From the NCBI RefSeq assembly GCF_022698145.1, contig NZ_JALDAX010000006.1, positions 372,001 through 436,000 on the forward strand: a stretch of DNA of 64,000 bases. The letters are read 5' to 3'. The position numbers were made by a program, and so were the translations under genes. This document shows positions 15,674 to 23,970 of this stretch, piece by piece. This stretch comes from Streptomyces spinosisporus. GTDB taxonomy: Bacteria > Actinomycetota > Actinomycetes > Streptomycetales > Streptomycetaceae. The stretch's first letter is position 1. The number at the start of each line of letters is the position of its first letter. Below the pieces are notes generated by a model. That model had not been told where the DNA came from. It saw only the letters and a list, made by a program, of their open reading frames with translations, and did no database searches.

Positions 15674-18600
15674 ATGGAGAACGACGACGCAGCGCGGCCC
15701 CGCGGTCGGCGCACCGACGAGGGCTGGCCGCTGGCCGCCCGACGACTGCTGACCCGGCGCGAGGTGTCGGCCGACGGCCGTGCCGTGTTCGGCGAGGCCG
15801 ACGGCGAGTGGGAGGGGTTCTATCGCGACCGCTGGGCGCACGACAAGGTCGTACGCTCCACGCACGGCGTCAACTGCACCGGTTCCTGCTCCTGGATGGT
15901 GTACGTCAAGGACGGCATCATCACCTGGGAGCACCAGGCCACCGACTACCCGTCGATCGGCGCCGACTGCCCCGAGTACGAGCCGCGCGGCTGCCCGCGC
16001 GGGGCCTCGTTCTCCTGGTACACGTACTCCCCCAGCCGGGTCCGCTACCCGTATGTCCGGGGCGAGTTGCTCACGTTGTGGCGCGAGGCGCGCCGCCGCC
16101 TGGGCGACCCCGTGGCGGCGTGGGCCGAGATCACCTCCGACCCCGCGAAGACGCGGGCGTACAAGCGGGCCCGCGGCAAGGGCGGCCTGGTCCGCACCGA
16201 GTGGGACGAGGTGAGCGAACTCGTCGCCGCCGCGCACGTCCACACCGTCAAGGCGTACGGCCCCGACCGCGTCGCCGGCTTCTCCCCGATCCCCGCGATG
16301 TCGATGGCGTCGTTCGCGGCCGGCGCCCGCTTCATGTCGCTGATCGGTGGCACCCTGCTCTCCTTCTACGACTGGTACGCCGACCTGCCGATCGCCTCAC
16401 CGCAGGTCTTCGGTGACCAGACCGACGTGCCGGAGGCGGCGGACTGGTGGAACGCCGGCTATCTGGTGATGTGGGGCTCCAACATTCCCGTCACCCGCAC
16501 GCCCGACGCGCACTTCCTCACCGAGACCCGCTACAACGGCACCAAGGTCGTCGCGGTCAGCCCCGACTACGCCGACAACGTCAAGCACGCCGACGAGTGG
16601 CTGGCCCCGCATCCCGGCACGGACGGGGCGCTCGCGATGGCCATGGGGCACGTGATTCTGCGCGAGTTCCTGGTCGATCGCGAAGTGCCCTATTTCCAGG
16701 ACTACTTGCGGACCTACACCGACGCGCCGTTCCTGGTGACCCTGCGCGAGCACGCCAGGGGTCTCGTCCCGGACGGGTTTCTGACCGCCGCCGATCTCGG
16801 CCATGAAGAGGAGCACGCCGAGTTCAAGACGGTCCTTCTGGACCGGGCCACCGGCGAACCGGTGGTCCCGGGCGGCTCGCTCGGCTTCCGGTGGGGGGAG
16901 GCCGAGCGAGGCCGCTGGAATCTCGAACTGGGCGATGTGGTGCCCGAGTTGAGCCTTCTGGATCGGGCGGAGGAGACGGTCGGGATCGCCCTGCCCAGGT
17001 TCGACGAGGGCGGCACCGAGGGCGGATCGGTCATCATGCGCGGGGTGCCGGTCCGGCGGATCGGGGGACGGCTCGTCACCACCGTCTTCGACCTGATGCT
17101 CGCCCAGTACGGGGTGGGGCGCCCCGGTCTGCCGGGCAGCTGGCCGGCGTCGTACGAGGACGCCGGGCAGCCCTGCACCCCGGCCTGGCAGGAGACGATC
17201 ACCTCGGTGCCGGCCGGGCAGGCGGCCCGGATCGCCCGGGAGTTCGCACGCAACGCGGAGCGCACCAGGGGCCGTTCGATGATCGCCATGGGCGCGGGCA
17301 CCAACCACTGGTTCCACTCCGACACCATCTACCGCGCCTTCCTCGCGCTGACCACGATGACCGGCTGCCAGGGCGTCAACGGCGGCGGCTGGGCCCACTA
17401 CGTCGGCCAGGAGAAGATCCGCCCGCTCACCGGCCTGCAGCACCTGGCCTTCGCCTTCGACTGGCAGCGCCCCACCCGGCACATGGCGGGCACCTCGTAC
17501 TGGTACCTCCATACCGACCAATGGCGCTACGAGGCCTTCGGACCCGAGGAGTTGGCCTCCCCGCTGGGCGAGGGCCGGTTCGAGGGCCAGGCGTTCGCCG
17601 ACTGCCTGGCCCAGGCCGTCCGCCTCGGCTGGACTCCCGGCCACCCCGGCTTCGACCGCAACCCCCTCGACCTCGCCGACGAGGCGGCGGCAGCCGGACG
17701 GCCGGTCACCGAGCACGTCGTCGACCAACTCGCCTCGGGCGAGCTGCGGTTCGCCGTCGAGGACCCCGACGACCCGGCCAACTTCCCGCGCGTGCTCACC
17801 GTCTGGCGGGCCAATCTGCTCGGCTCCTCCGGGAAGGGCAACGAGTACTTCCTGCGCCATCTGCTGGGCACGGACAGTGCGGTGCGCAGCCGGGAGGCCC
17901 CGCCCGAGGCCCGCCCGAAGAACGTGGTCTGGCACGACGAGGCACCCGAGGGCAAGCTCGACCTGCTGGTCGCCATGGACTTCCGGATGACCTCCACCGG
18001 CCTGCTCGCCGATGTCGTCCTGCCGGCCGCGACCTGGTACGAGAAGGACGACCTGTCCAGCACGGACATGCACCCCTTCGTGCACGCCTTCACCCCGGCC
18101 ATCGCGCCGCCCTGGCAGGCTCGCACGGACTACGACACCTTCCTGACGATCGCCGACCGGTTCAGCGAGCTGGCCGCCGAGCACCTCGGCACCCGCACCG
18201 ACGTCCTGGCGGTGCCCCTCCAGCACGACACACCGGACGAACTCGCCCAGCCCGGTGGGGTGGTCCGGGACTGGAGGGCCGGCGAGTGCGAGCCGGTCCC
18301 CGGCCGCACGATGCCCCGGCTGGTCACGATCGAGCGTGACTTCGCCGCCGTCGCCGAGAAGATGCGCGCCGTCGGCCCCCTGCTCGACACGCTGGGCACG
18401 ACGACCAAGGGCGTGACCGTCAAGCCCGACGAGGAGCTCGCCGAACTTCGTCGCCGCTGCGGCACCGTCCGCGACGGAGTGGCCGCCGGTCGCCCGTCCC
18501 TGGCCACCGCGTCCGACATGTGCGAGGCGATCCTCGCACTGTCCGGCACCACCAACGGCCGCCTGGCCACCGAGGGATTCCGCGCGCTGGAGCGGCAGAC

Positions 18601-19369
18601 CGGCAGCGAGGGCCTGGTGGAGCTGTCCGCCGAGCGCGAGGCCGAGCGGATCACCTTCGCCGACACCCGCACCCAGCCCCGGGCGGTCATCACCTCCTAC
18701 GAGTGGTCGGGCAGCGAGACGGGTGGGCGCCGCTACTCGCCGTTCGTCATCAACACCGAGCACAAGAAGCCCTGGCACACGCTCACCGGCCGCCAGCACT
18801 TCTTCGTCGACCACGACTGGATGACCGAGCTCGGCGAGCAACTACCCGTCTACCGGCCGCCGTTGGACGCCCGTCGCCACTACGGCGACGAGGAACTGCG
18901 CGACGACGGGGCGGAGGTGACGGTGCGTTACCTGACTCCGCACTCCAAGTGGTCCATCCACTCCGAGTACCAGGACAACGCCTTCATGCTCGCGCTCTCC
19001 CGCGGCGGACCGGTGATCTGGATGTCCACGCAGGACGCCGAGAAGATCGGCGTCCAGGACAACGAGTGGATCGAGGCGTACAACCGCAACGGCGTCGTGG
19101 CCGCCCGGGCCGTGGTCACCCACCGGATGCCCGAGGGCACGGTGTACATGTACCACGCCAAGGACCGCACGGTGAACGTGCCGAGGACCGAGGTCAGCGG
19201 CAGGCGCGGCGGCATCCACAACTCGCTCACCCGCCTGCTGCTCAAGCCCACCCATCTCGCGGGCGGCTACGCGCAGTTCACCTACGCCTTCAACTACTAC
19301 GGCCCGACCGGCAACCAGCGCGACGAGGTCACCGTCATCCGCCGTCGCAGCCAAGAGGTGGAGTACTGA
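15674..19369 (+). CDS. narG: Respiratory nitrate reductase alpha subunit
   Basis: A full-length 1231-residue NarG, the molybdopterin catalytic subunit that reduces nitrate to nitrite on the cytoplasmic face. The FS0 cluster ligands are visible as HGVNCTGSCSW (His64, Cys68, Cys72) and CPRG (Cys107), and the molybdenum-ligand Asp233 lies in FYDWYADLP. The C-terminal TPHSKWSIHSEYQDN and NYYGPTGNQRDEV segments are canonical. No Tat-type export signal is obvious, as expected for a cytoplasm-facing enzyme. ATG at 15674 has a weak ribosome site. The next gene starts after 1 bp. The box 63 bp upstream places it under hypoxia-type control. Confidence 0.96.
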   Translation: MENDDAARPRGRRTDEGWPLAARRLLTRREVSADGRAVFGEADGEWEGFYRDRWAHDKVVRSTHGVNCTGSCSWMVYVKDGIITWEHQATDYPSIGADCPEYEPRGCPRGASFSWYTYSPSRVRYPYVRGELLTLWREARRRLGDPVAAWAEITSDPAKTRAYKRARGKGGLVRTEWDEVSELVAAAHVHTVKAYGPDRVAGFSPIPAMSMASFAAGARFMSLIGGTLLSFYDWYADLPIASPQVFGDQTDVPEAADWWNAGYLVMWGSNIPVTRTPDAHFLTETRYNGTKVVAVSPDYADNVKHADEWLAPHPGTDGALAMAMGHVILREFLVDREVPYFQDYLRTYTDAPFLVTLREHARGLVPDGFLTAADLGHEEEHAEFKTVLLDRATGEPVVPGGSLGFRWGEAERGRWNLELGDVVPELSLLDRAEETVGIALPRFDEGGTEGGSVIMRGVPVRRIGGRLVTTVFDLMLAQYGVGRPGLPGSWPASYEDAGQPCTPAWQETITSVPAGQAARIAREFARNAERTRGRSMIAMGAGTNHWFHSDTIYRAFLALTTMTGCQGVNGGGWAHYVGQEKIRPLTGLQHLAFAFDWQRPTRHMAGTSYWYLHTDQWRYEAFGPEELASPLGEGRFEGQAFADCLAQAVRLGWTPGHPGFDRNPLDLADEAAAAGRPVTEHVVDQLASGELRFAVEDPDDPANFPRVLTVWRANLLGSSGKGNEYFLRHLLGTDSAVRSREAPPEARPKNVVWHDEAPEGKLDLLVAMDFRMTSTGLLADVVLPAATWYEKDDLSSTDMHPFVHAFTPAIAPPWQARTDYDTFLTIADRFSELAAEHLGTRTDVLAVPLQHDTPDELAQPGGVVRDWRAGECEPVPGRTMPRLVTIERDFAAVAEKMRAVGPLLDTLGTTTKGVTVKPDEELAELRRRCGTVRDGVAAGRPSLATASDMCEAILALSGTTNGRLATEGFRALERQTGSEGLVELSAEREAERITFADTRTQPRAVITSYEWSGSETGGRRYSPFVINTEHKKPWHTLTGRQHFFVDHDWMTELGEQLPVYRPPLDARRHYGDEELRDDGAEVTVRYLTPHSKWSIHSEYQDNAFMLALSRGGPVIWMSTQDAEKIGVQDNEWIEAYNRNGVVAARAVVTHRMPEGTVYMYHAKDRTVNVPRTEVSGRRGGIHNSLTRLLLKPTHLAGGYAQFTYAFNYYGPTGNQRDEVTVIRRRSQEVEY

Positions 19370-19370
19370 C

Positions 19371-20972
19371 ATGCGCGTGATGGCCCAGATCGCGATGGTG
19401 ATGAACCTCGACAAGTGCATCGGCTGCCACACCTGCTCGGTCACCTGCAAGCAGACGTGGACGAACCGCACCGGCGTCGAGTACGCCTGGTTCAACAACG
19501 TCGAGACCAAGCCCGGTGTCGGCTACCCGCGCCGCTACGAGGACCAGGAGCAGTGGAAGGGCGGCTGGATGCTCGACAGGCGGGGCCGGCTGGTCCTGCG
19601 CTCGGGCGGCCGCGTGAAGCGCCTGCTGTCCCTCTTCTCCAACCCGGACCTGCCCTCCATCGAGGACTACTACGAGCCGGTCACCTACGACTACGACAAC
19701 CTCGTCAGCGCCCCGGCCGGCCAGGACATCCCCGTCGCCCGCCCCCGCTCCGTGCTCACCGGCAGACCCACCTCCGTCACCTGGGGCGCCAACTGGGAGG
19801 ACGGCCTCGGCGGAGCACCGGAGCACGCCGGCGCCGACCCCAACCTCACCGGGGAATGGGCGGAGAAGGTCAGGTTCGAGTTCGAGCAGACCTTCCTCTT
19901 CCATCTGCCCCGGCTGTGCGAGCACTGTCTCAACCCGGCCTGTGTGTCGGCCTGTCCGTCGGGTGCGCTGTACAAGCGCGTCGAGGACGGCATCGTCCTG
20001 GTGGACCAGAACCGCTGCCGGGGCTGGCGGATGTGCGTCACGGCATGCCCGTACAAGAAGGTGTACGTCAACCACGCCACCGGCAAGGCCGAGAAGTGCA
20101 CCTTCTGCTTCCCGCGCATCGAGGCCGGGCAGCCCACCGTCTGTTCGGAGACCTGTGTGGGCCGGCTGCGCTATCTCGGACTGCTCCTGTATGACGCCGA
20201 CCGCGTCGGCGAGGCCGCGGCGGCCCCGGACGAGCACGACCTGCTGGACGCCCAGCGCGGAGTCTTCCTCGACCCCACCGATCCCGAAGTGCTCGCGGCG
20301 GCACGGGAGTCGGGCATCCCGGAGGACTGGCTGGCGGCCGCCCGGCGCTCGCCCGTGTACGACCTCGTCATGCGGTACGAGGTCGCTCTGCCGCTGCATC
20401 CGGAGTACCGCACCCTCCCGATGGTCTGGTACGTCCCGCCCCTCTCACCCGTCCTCGACGCCGTCATCGTGGCGGGCGGCGACCAGGACGACCCCGACCA
20501 CGTCTTCGCCGCCGTCACCCGGCTGCGCATTCCGCTGGACTATCTGGCGAGCCTGTTCACGGCGGGCGACACGGACGTGGTCGCCGGGGTGCTGATGAAA
20601 CTCACCGCGCTGCGCTCGTACATGCGCGCGCTGGAGTTCGCCGCGCTCGCCGGCCCCGGCCGGGGAGAGGCGCCGCTGCGGCAGCACCGGCGCGGTCTGG
20701 AACTGATCCAGCGCGCGCTGGTGGACGCCGACTCGCCCTACCGGCATCTGCTGACCGCCCTGTGCGGCCTGCTGCCGCCGCCCACCGAGGCCGACCTGGC
20801 TGCCGTGGCGCGGCTCGCCGCCGAGGGCCCGCCCGCCGAGGAGGTGGGCCTGGACCCGTACGGACACGGCGAGTTCGCCCCGCCCGGCACCTTCACGCCG
20901 CCCGAGCAGGCGGCACCGACCCTGGCCGCACCGACCTCGGTCACGCCCACCCGACAGGAAGACGACCGATGA
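19371..20972 (+). CDS. narH: Fused, truncated nitrate reductase beta subunit NarH with NarJ C-terminus
   Basis: Residues 1 to about 417 are NarH, the iron-sulfur subunit: CIGCHTC (16, 19, 22), CEHCLNPACVSACP (183-195), CRGWRMCVTAC (216-226, Trp219 at the 3Fe-4S position) and CTFC with CSETC (243-262). After IPLDYLASLFTAGDTD and LRSYMR the frame switches to NarJ chaperone sequence: LEFAALAGPG, HRRGLELIQRAL, DSPYRHLLTALCGLLP and GPPAEEVGL. Normally NarH continues about 100 residues (a VGMTxE...LAIAxYxxRYVIP region) and narJ is a separate gene; here both the NarH tail and the first half of NarJ are absent. The frame is open through the joint, near 20622-20635. The stop overlaps narI by 4 bp. Confidence 0.88.
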   Translation: MRVMAQIAMVMNLDKCIGCHTCSVTCKQTWTNRTGVEYAWFNNVETKPGVGYPRRYEDQEQWKGGWMLDRRGRLVLRSGGRVKRLLSLFSNPDLPSIEDYYEPVTYDYDNLVSAPAGQDIPVARPRSVLTGRPTSVTWGANWEDGLGGAPEHAGADPNLTGEWAEKVRFEFEQTFLFHLPRLCEHCLNPACVSACPSGALYKRVEDGIVLVDQNRCRGWRMCVTACPYKKVYVNHATGKAEKCTFCFPRIEAGQPTVCSETCVGRLRYLGLLLYDADRVGEAAAAPDEHDLLDAQRGVFLDPTDPEVLAAARESGIPEDWLAAARRSPVYDLVMRYEVALPLHPEYRTLPMVWYVPPLSPVLDAVIVAGGDQDDPDHVFAAVTRLRIPLDYLASLFTAGDTDVVAGVLMKLTALRSYMRALEFAALAGPGRGEAPLRQHRRGLELIQRALVDADSPYRHLLTALCGLLPPPTEADLAAVARLAAEGPPAEEVGLDPYGHGEFAPPGTFTPPEQAAPTLAAPTSVTPTRQEDDR

Positions 20973-21712
20973 ACGTCTCGACCGCCGACCTGCTCCTGTG
21001 GGTGGCCTTCCCGTACGTCTGCCTCGCCGTGTTCGCCGTCGGCCATGTCTGGCGCTACCGGCACGACCAGTTCGGCTGGACCACCCACACCAGCCAGCTC
21101 CTGGAACGCCGGTGGCTGCGCTGGGGCAGCCCGCTGTTCCACCTCGGCGCCTTCGCGGTGATCGCCGGACATGTGGTCGGTCTCGCCGTACCGGCCTCCT
21201 TGACGCAGGCCGCCGGCATCTCCGAGCACGCGTACCACACCGTCGCGGTCTGGCTGGGCTCCGTCGCGGGCGTCGCCATGGTCACCGGGCTCGGCATGCT
21301 CTGTGCCCGGCGGCTGCTGACGCGGCGGATCAGGCTCACCACCGACCGCAGTGACAAGGTGCTCTTCCCGCTGCTGGCGGCGACCGTCCTGCTGGGCATC
21401 GCCGCGACCGCCGCGCACAATGTCTTCGGCGGCGGATACGACTACCGGGAGACCGTCTCCGTGTGGTTCCGGGGCGTCATCACTCTGCAGCCGCAGCCGG
21501 ACGCCGTCAGCGGTGCCCCCCTGCTGTTCCAGCTGCACGCCCTGACCGCCTGTCTCCTCTTCGCCGCCTGGCCGTTCACCCGGCTCGTCCATGTCTGGAG
21601 CGTCCCGGTCGGCTATCTGGTCCGGCCGTACCTCGTCTACCGACGGCGCCCCGCGGCAGCCCCTCTCCCGGCACGTCGGACGAGCACCGGGGCCTCCCGA
21701 CGCGCCGCCTAA
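20969..21712 (+). CDS. narI: Respiratory nitrate reductase gamma subunit
   Basis: A 247-residue membrane cytochrome b with five membrane segments. It oxidises quinol and anchors NarGH. N-terminal LLWVAFPYVCLAVFAVGHVWRYRHDQFGW, the histidines in PLFHLGAFAVIAGHVVG and FQLHALTACLLFAAWPFTRLVHVWSVP are the expected haem-ligand regions, and YLVRPYLVYRRR closes the family core. Length is normal. The ATG overlaps the narHJ stop (ATGA). Its stop codon overlaps the end of the convergent split-barrel gene by 4 bp, leaving no space for a terminator. Confidence 0.94.
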   Translation: MNVSTADLLLWVAFPYVCLAVFAVGHVWRYRHDQFGWTTHTSQLLERRWLRWGSPLFHLGAFAVIAGHVVGLAVPASLTQAAGISEHAYHTVAVWLGSVAGVAMVTGLGMLCARRLLTRRIRLTTDRSDKVLFPLLAATVLLGIAATAAHNVFGGGYDYRETVSVWFRGVITLQPQPDAVSGAPLLFQLHALTACLLFAAWPFTRLVHVWSVPVGYLVRPYLVYRRRPAAAPLPARRTSTGASRRAA

Positions 21713-22167
21713 CGCCGCGCCGGGATCCACTTCGGCGGGCGCACCCCGTACAGGCTGCGCCCGCCCACGAGTGCGCGACCGGTGACCAGTTCGGGTTCGA
21801 TGCGGACGAAGACCTCCTGGGGCCACGGCACCCACGAGCGCGGGCCGGTTCGCACAAGCCGCTCATGCTCACCGGGGTCGGTCACCACGCCGGCCGGGCC
21901 GGTCACCACGACGCTCCAGCCGGAGCGGGTGGCCGCGTCGACCTCGTCGGCCTCGAAGGCGACGACCACCCCGTCCACGGCGCGGACCAGCTCCGAGGCC
22001 GCCGCGGTACGCAGGACCACCGCGCCGTCTTCCTCCAGGGAGAAGTTGACGGGCAGTACGGCCGGCAGGGCCTGACGCGTGTGGACGATGCGGCCGACCG
22101 GCACCTTCGCCAGAAGCCGCAGGCACTCCTGCCGGTCGAGTTCGCGGAAACCGTCGTTCGGATACAT
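21709..22167 (-). CDS. Pyridoxamine 5'-phosphate oxidase-like split-barrel protein
   Basis: A 152-residue split-barrel flavin-type protein and a paralogue of the gene at 10462: CLRLLAKVPVGRIVHTRQALPAVLPVNFSLEEDG aligns with its N-terminal core, followed by SELVRAVDGVVVAFEADEVD and SGWSVVVTGPA. Likely binds FMN or F420; substrate unknown. ATG at 22167 has no strong ribosome site. It converges on narI with overlapping stop codons. A GGGAC-N4-GGGCC type box lies 78 to 91 bp upstream. Confidence 0.82.
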   Translation of the reverse strand: MYPNDGFRELDRQECLRLLAKVPVGRIVHTRQALPAVLPVNFSLEEDGAVVLRTAAASELVRAVDGVVVAFEADEVDAATRSGWSVVVTGPAGVVTDPGEHERLVRTGPRSWVPWPQEVFVRIEPELVTGRALVGGRSLYGVRPPKWIPARR

Positions 22168-22244
22168 GGGCCGGTCCGTCTCTCGCGTGGGTGCGGCGAT
22201 GGAGCGTTACCTTCATCGTCCGCGGACCCGGGGCACGGGGGCGA

Positions 22245-22258
22245 GGGACCATCGGGCC
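22245..22258 (-). promoter_or_regulatory. Putative OsdR box (mycobacterial-like form)
   Basis: GGGACCATCGGGCC, arranged as GGGAC-N4-GGGCC, 78 to 91 bp upstream of the split-barrel gene start at 22167. Confidence 0.45.
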
Positions 22259-22283
22259 CGGTCTGGCCGGAGAACGTCCCGCA

Positions 22284-22958
22284 TCACACCGTGATACGGC
22301 GCCCCGTGATCACCGTCGGCTCGATGCGCACCCACTCGTCGCGGCGTCCACCGGCCCAAGGGCCGCCGCGGGCGCGCTCGGTGAGGGTGCGGGCCTCGGC
22401 CGGGTCCGTCACGGTCCGGGCGTGGCCGCGCACCAGCACGCTCCACCCGCGGCTGAAGGCGTCGTCGATGCGGTCGACCTCGAAGGCGACCTGGCAGCCG
22501 GCGGCCTGGGCCGGTGTGCTGCCGGGCTCGGTCCGGAAGACGATCGCGCCGCCCACGAGGCTGTAGTTGACGGGCACGACGACGGGTCCGGAGACCGTGG
22601 GCACCGCGAGCCGCCCCACTCCGTGGGTGCCGAGCAGGGCGCGGCACTCGGGCACGCTCAGCTCCACGAGGCCGGCCGCCGGCGCGGGCCGTCCCAGTCC
22701 GTGCGGCACATCGCTGTCGCCGCCCGTCAGTTCCCGCACGGTGGTCTCCAGAACGTCGGCCAGCCTCAGCAGGACGCCGGAGCCCGGTGCGGCCCCGGGG
22801 TGTTCCTCCAGGTACTGGAGATAGCCGGGCACCATACCGGCCCGGGCGGCCGTCTCCGCCCTGCTCAGTCCGAGCTCGGTGCGCCGTGCCGCGAGACGGC
22901 GGCCGAGGTCGCCCCGCGCCTGGTCCTCCGTCGCTCGGGACGGTGCCTGCTCCGCCAT
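22284..22958 (-). CDS. XRE-type HTH fused to a split-barrel flavin domain
   Basis: A 224-residue two-domain protein. Residues about 18-78 form an XRE/Cro-like HTH (LGRRLAARRTELGLSRAETAARAGM... YLQYLEEHPGAAPGSGVLLRLADVL). Residues about 95-224 are the same PNPOx-like split barrel seen twice nearby (CRALLGTHGVGRLAVPTVSGPVVVPVNYSL, VAFEVDRIDDAFSRGWSVLVRG). The design suggests a transcription factor that reads a flavin, deazaflavin or related redox ligand, but no ligand is demonstrated. ATG at 22958. A box lies 93 to 106 bp upstream. Confidence 0.85.
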   Translation of the reverse strand: MAEQAPSRATEDQARGDLGRRLAARRTELGLSRAETAARAGMVPGYLQYLEEHPGAAPGSGVLLRLADVLETTVRELTGGDSDVPHGLGRPAPAAGLVELSVPECRALLGTHGVGRLAVPTVSGPVVVPVNYSLVGGAIVFRTEPGSTPAQAAGCQVAFEVDRIDDAFSRGWSVLVRGHARTVTDPAEARTLTERARGGPWAGGRRDEWVRIEPTVITGRRITV

Positions 22959-23050
22959 GGCCCGTCACTTCCTCTCGTCCGCCCGGGCATGGACCCGGTG
23001 CCGGGATTGCCCCGTAGGTTCAGCTTGTCCGGACCTGGCCGGGAGCGCTT

Positions 23051-23064
23051 GGGCCAGTCGGTCC
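23051..23064 (-). promoter_or_regulatory. Putative OsdR box upstream of HTH-flavin gene
   Basis: GGGCCAGTCGGTCC, 10 of 12 matches to GGGCCGNNCGGCCC, 93 to 106 bp upstream of the start at 22958. Confidence 0.5.
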
Positions 23065-23126
23065 CCCCTGCACGACCGGACGGAACACAGCCGTGGCCGA
23101 CCGCGAGCCCCTTCGGGCATACGGGT

Positions 23127-23158
23127 GGGGCACCGCCGCAGCGCTGCGGCGGTGCCCC
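23127..23158 (-). terminator. Perfect 32-bp palindrome, probable terminator
   Basis: Two perfectly complementary 16-bp arms (23127-23142 and 23143-23158) centred on AGCGCT, 45 bp beyond the DoxX stop codon. The strong stem fits termination of the doxX transcript. Confidence 0.75.
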
Positions 23159-23202
23159 GGTGCGAGACGTTCGGGAACCGTGACGGCCGGTGGCCGTCAA
23201 GG

Positions 23203-23838
23203 TCAGAGCAGCCAGCGGTTGCGGCTGACGAACGGAAGCCGCGCCCAGGCCTTGCCCAGCCCCCAGGTGGCGCCGGCGCCCGCGGCCGCGAGGGCGATGA
23301 GGACGACGGCGTAGATGAGGTGGTAGTCGGCGAAGGGGTTGGTCGACATGCTCAGCGACCCGTCGGACAGGTGCTTGGCGGGCGGCCATTCGGCCATCCA
23401 CATCAGCGCCATCATCGCGGTGCCGGCGACGGCCGCGAGCCGCAGGCCGACGCCCGCGATCAGGGCGACGCCGATGCCCAGCAGACCGAGCATGAACAGC
23501 CAGTCCGCCCAGCCGGCCCCGGCCCAGTCGTGGAAGGTGGACTCCATCGGGCCGACGGCGACCGAGCTGAGGAAGCCCTTGGTCGGCGAACCGCCGTCGA
23601 TCCAGCCCTTGCCGGACGCGGTGGCGTAGCCGAAGCCGAAGGTCTTGTCCAGGAAGGCCCACAGGAAGACGAAGCCGGTCAGCACACGGAGCCCGGCGAG
23701 GACGTGTGCGGCGGCCGTCGTCAGGACGACGGCGTTCGTCTCGTCGGCGGGACGCGGAGCTGTCACGGGCCGGCGCATGGACGGGAGGTGGAACCGCACG
23801 TTCCGGTGCGGGTGTTCGTGGACTGCCATGGTGTTCAT
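23203..23838 (-). CDS. DoxX/DoxD-family membrane protein
   Basis: A 211-residue protein with about four membrane segments. The first contains LRVLTGFVFLWAFLDKTFGFGYAT, followed by a lumenal loop GWIDGGSPTKGFL and FMLGLLGIGVALIAGVGLRLAAVAGTAMMALMWMAEWPP, the usual DoxX layout. DoxX relatives take part in thiosulfate or quinone-linked redox reactions and in mycobacterial thiol-stress complexes; the exact role is unknown. Start may be 23838 or the in-frame ATG at 23829, both behind GGAAAGGG. A box lies 103 to 116 bp upstream and a strong terminator follows. Confidence 0.85.
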   Translation of the reverse strand: MNTMAVHEHPHRNVRFHLPSMRRPVTAPRPADETNAVVLTTAAAHVLAGLRVLTGFVFLWAFLDKTFGFGYATASGKGWIDGGSPTKGFLSSVAVGPMESTFHDWAGAGWADWLFMLGLLGIGVALIAGVGLRLAAVAGTAMMALMWMAEWPPAKHLSDGSLSMSTNPFADYHLIYAVVLIALAAAGAGATWGLGKAWARLPFVSRNRWLL

Positions 23839-23940
23839 CCCTTTCCAGGGGTGATGCGCGGATTGTTGACGTCTCTCGTTGCGCCTTCAATGTCCCGCTC
23901 CGGCAGCCGGTGCCGGAGGGGCTGCGCGGCCCGTCGTCCG

Positions 23941-23954
23941 GGGCCGAACGTCCT
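23941..23954 (-). promoter_or_regulatory. Putative OsdR box upstream of doxX
   Basis: GGGCCGAACGTCCT, 10 of 12 matches, 103 to 116 bp upstream of the doxX start. Confidence 0.5.
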
Positions 23955-23970
23955 TCCTGCACGGGCCCGT

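Noticed and set aside
16397..18841. An 814-codon frame antisense to narG
   Set aside because: NarG is complete on the other strand with all metal ligands, so the antisense frame is a composition artefact.
23127..23158. Long perfect palindrome considered as an attachment site or transposon end
   Set aside because: It lies right after the doxX stop codon, has no second copy in the window and no integrase or transposase nearby; a terminator explains it.
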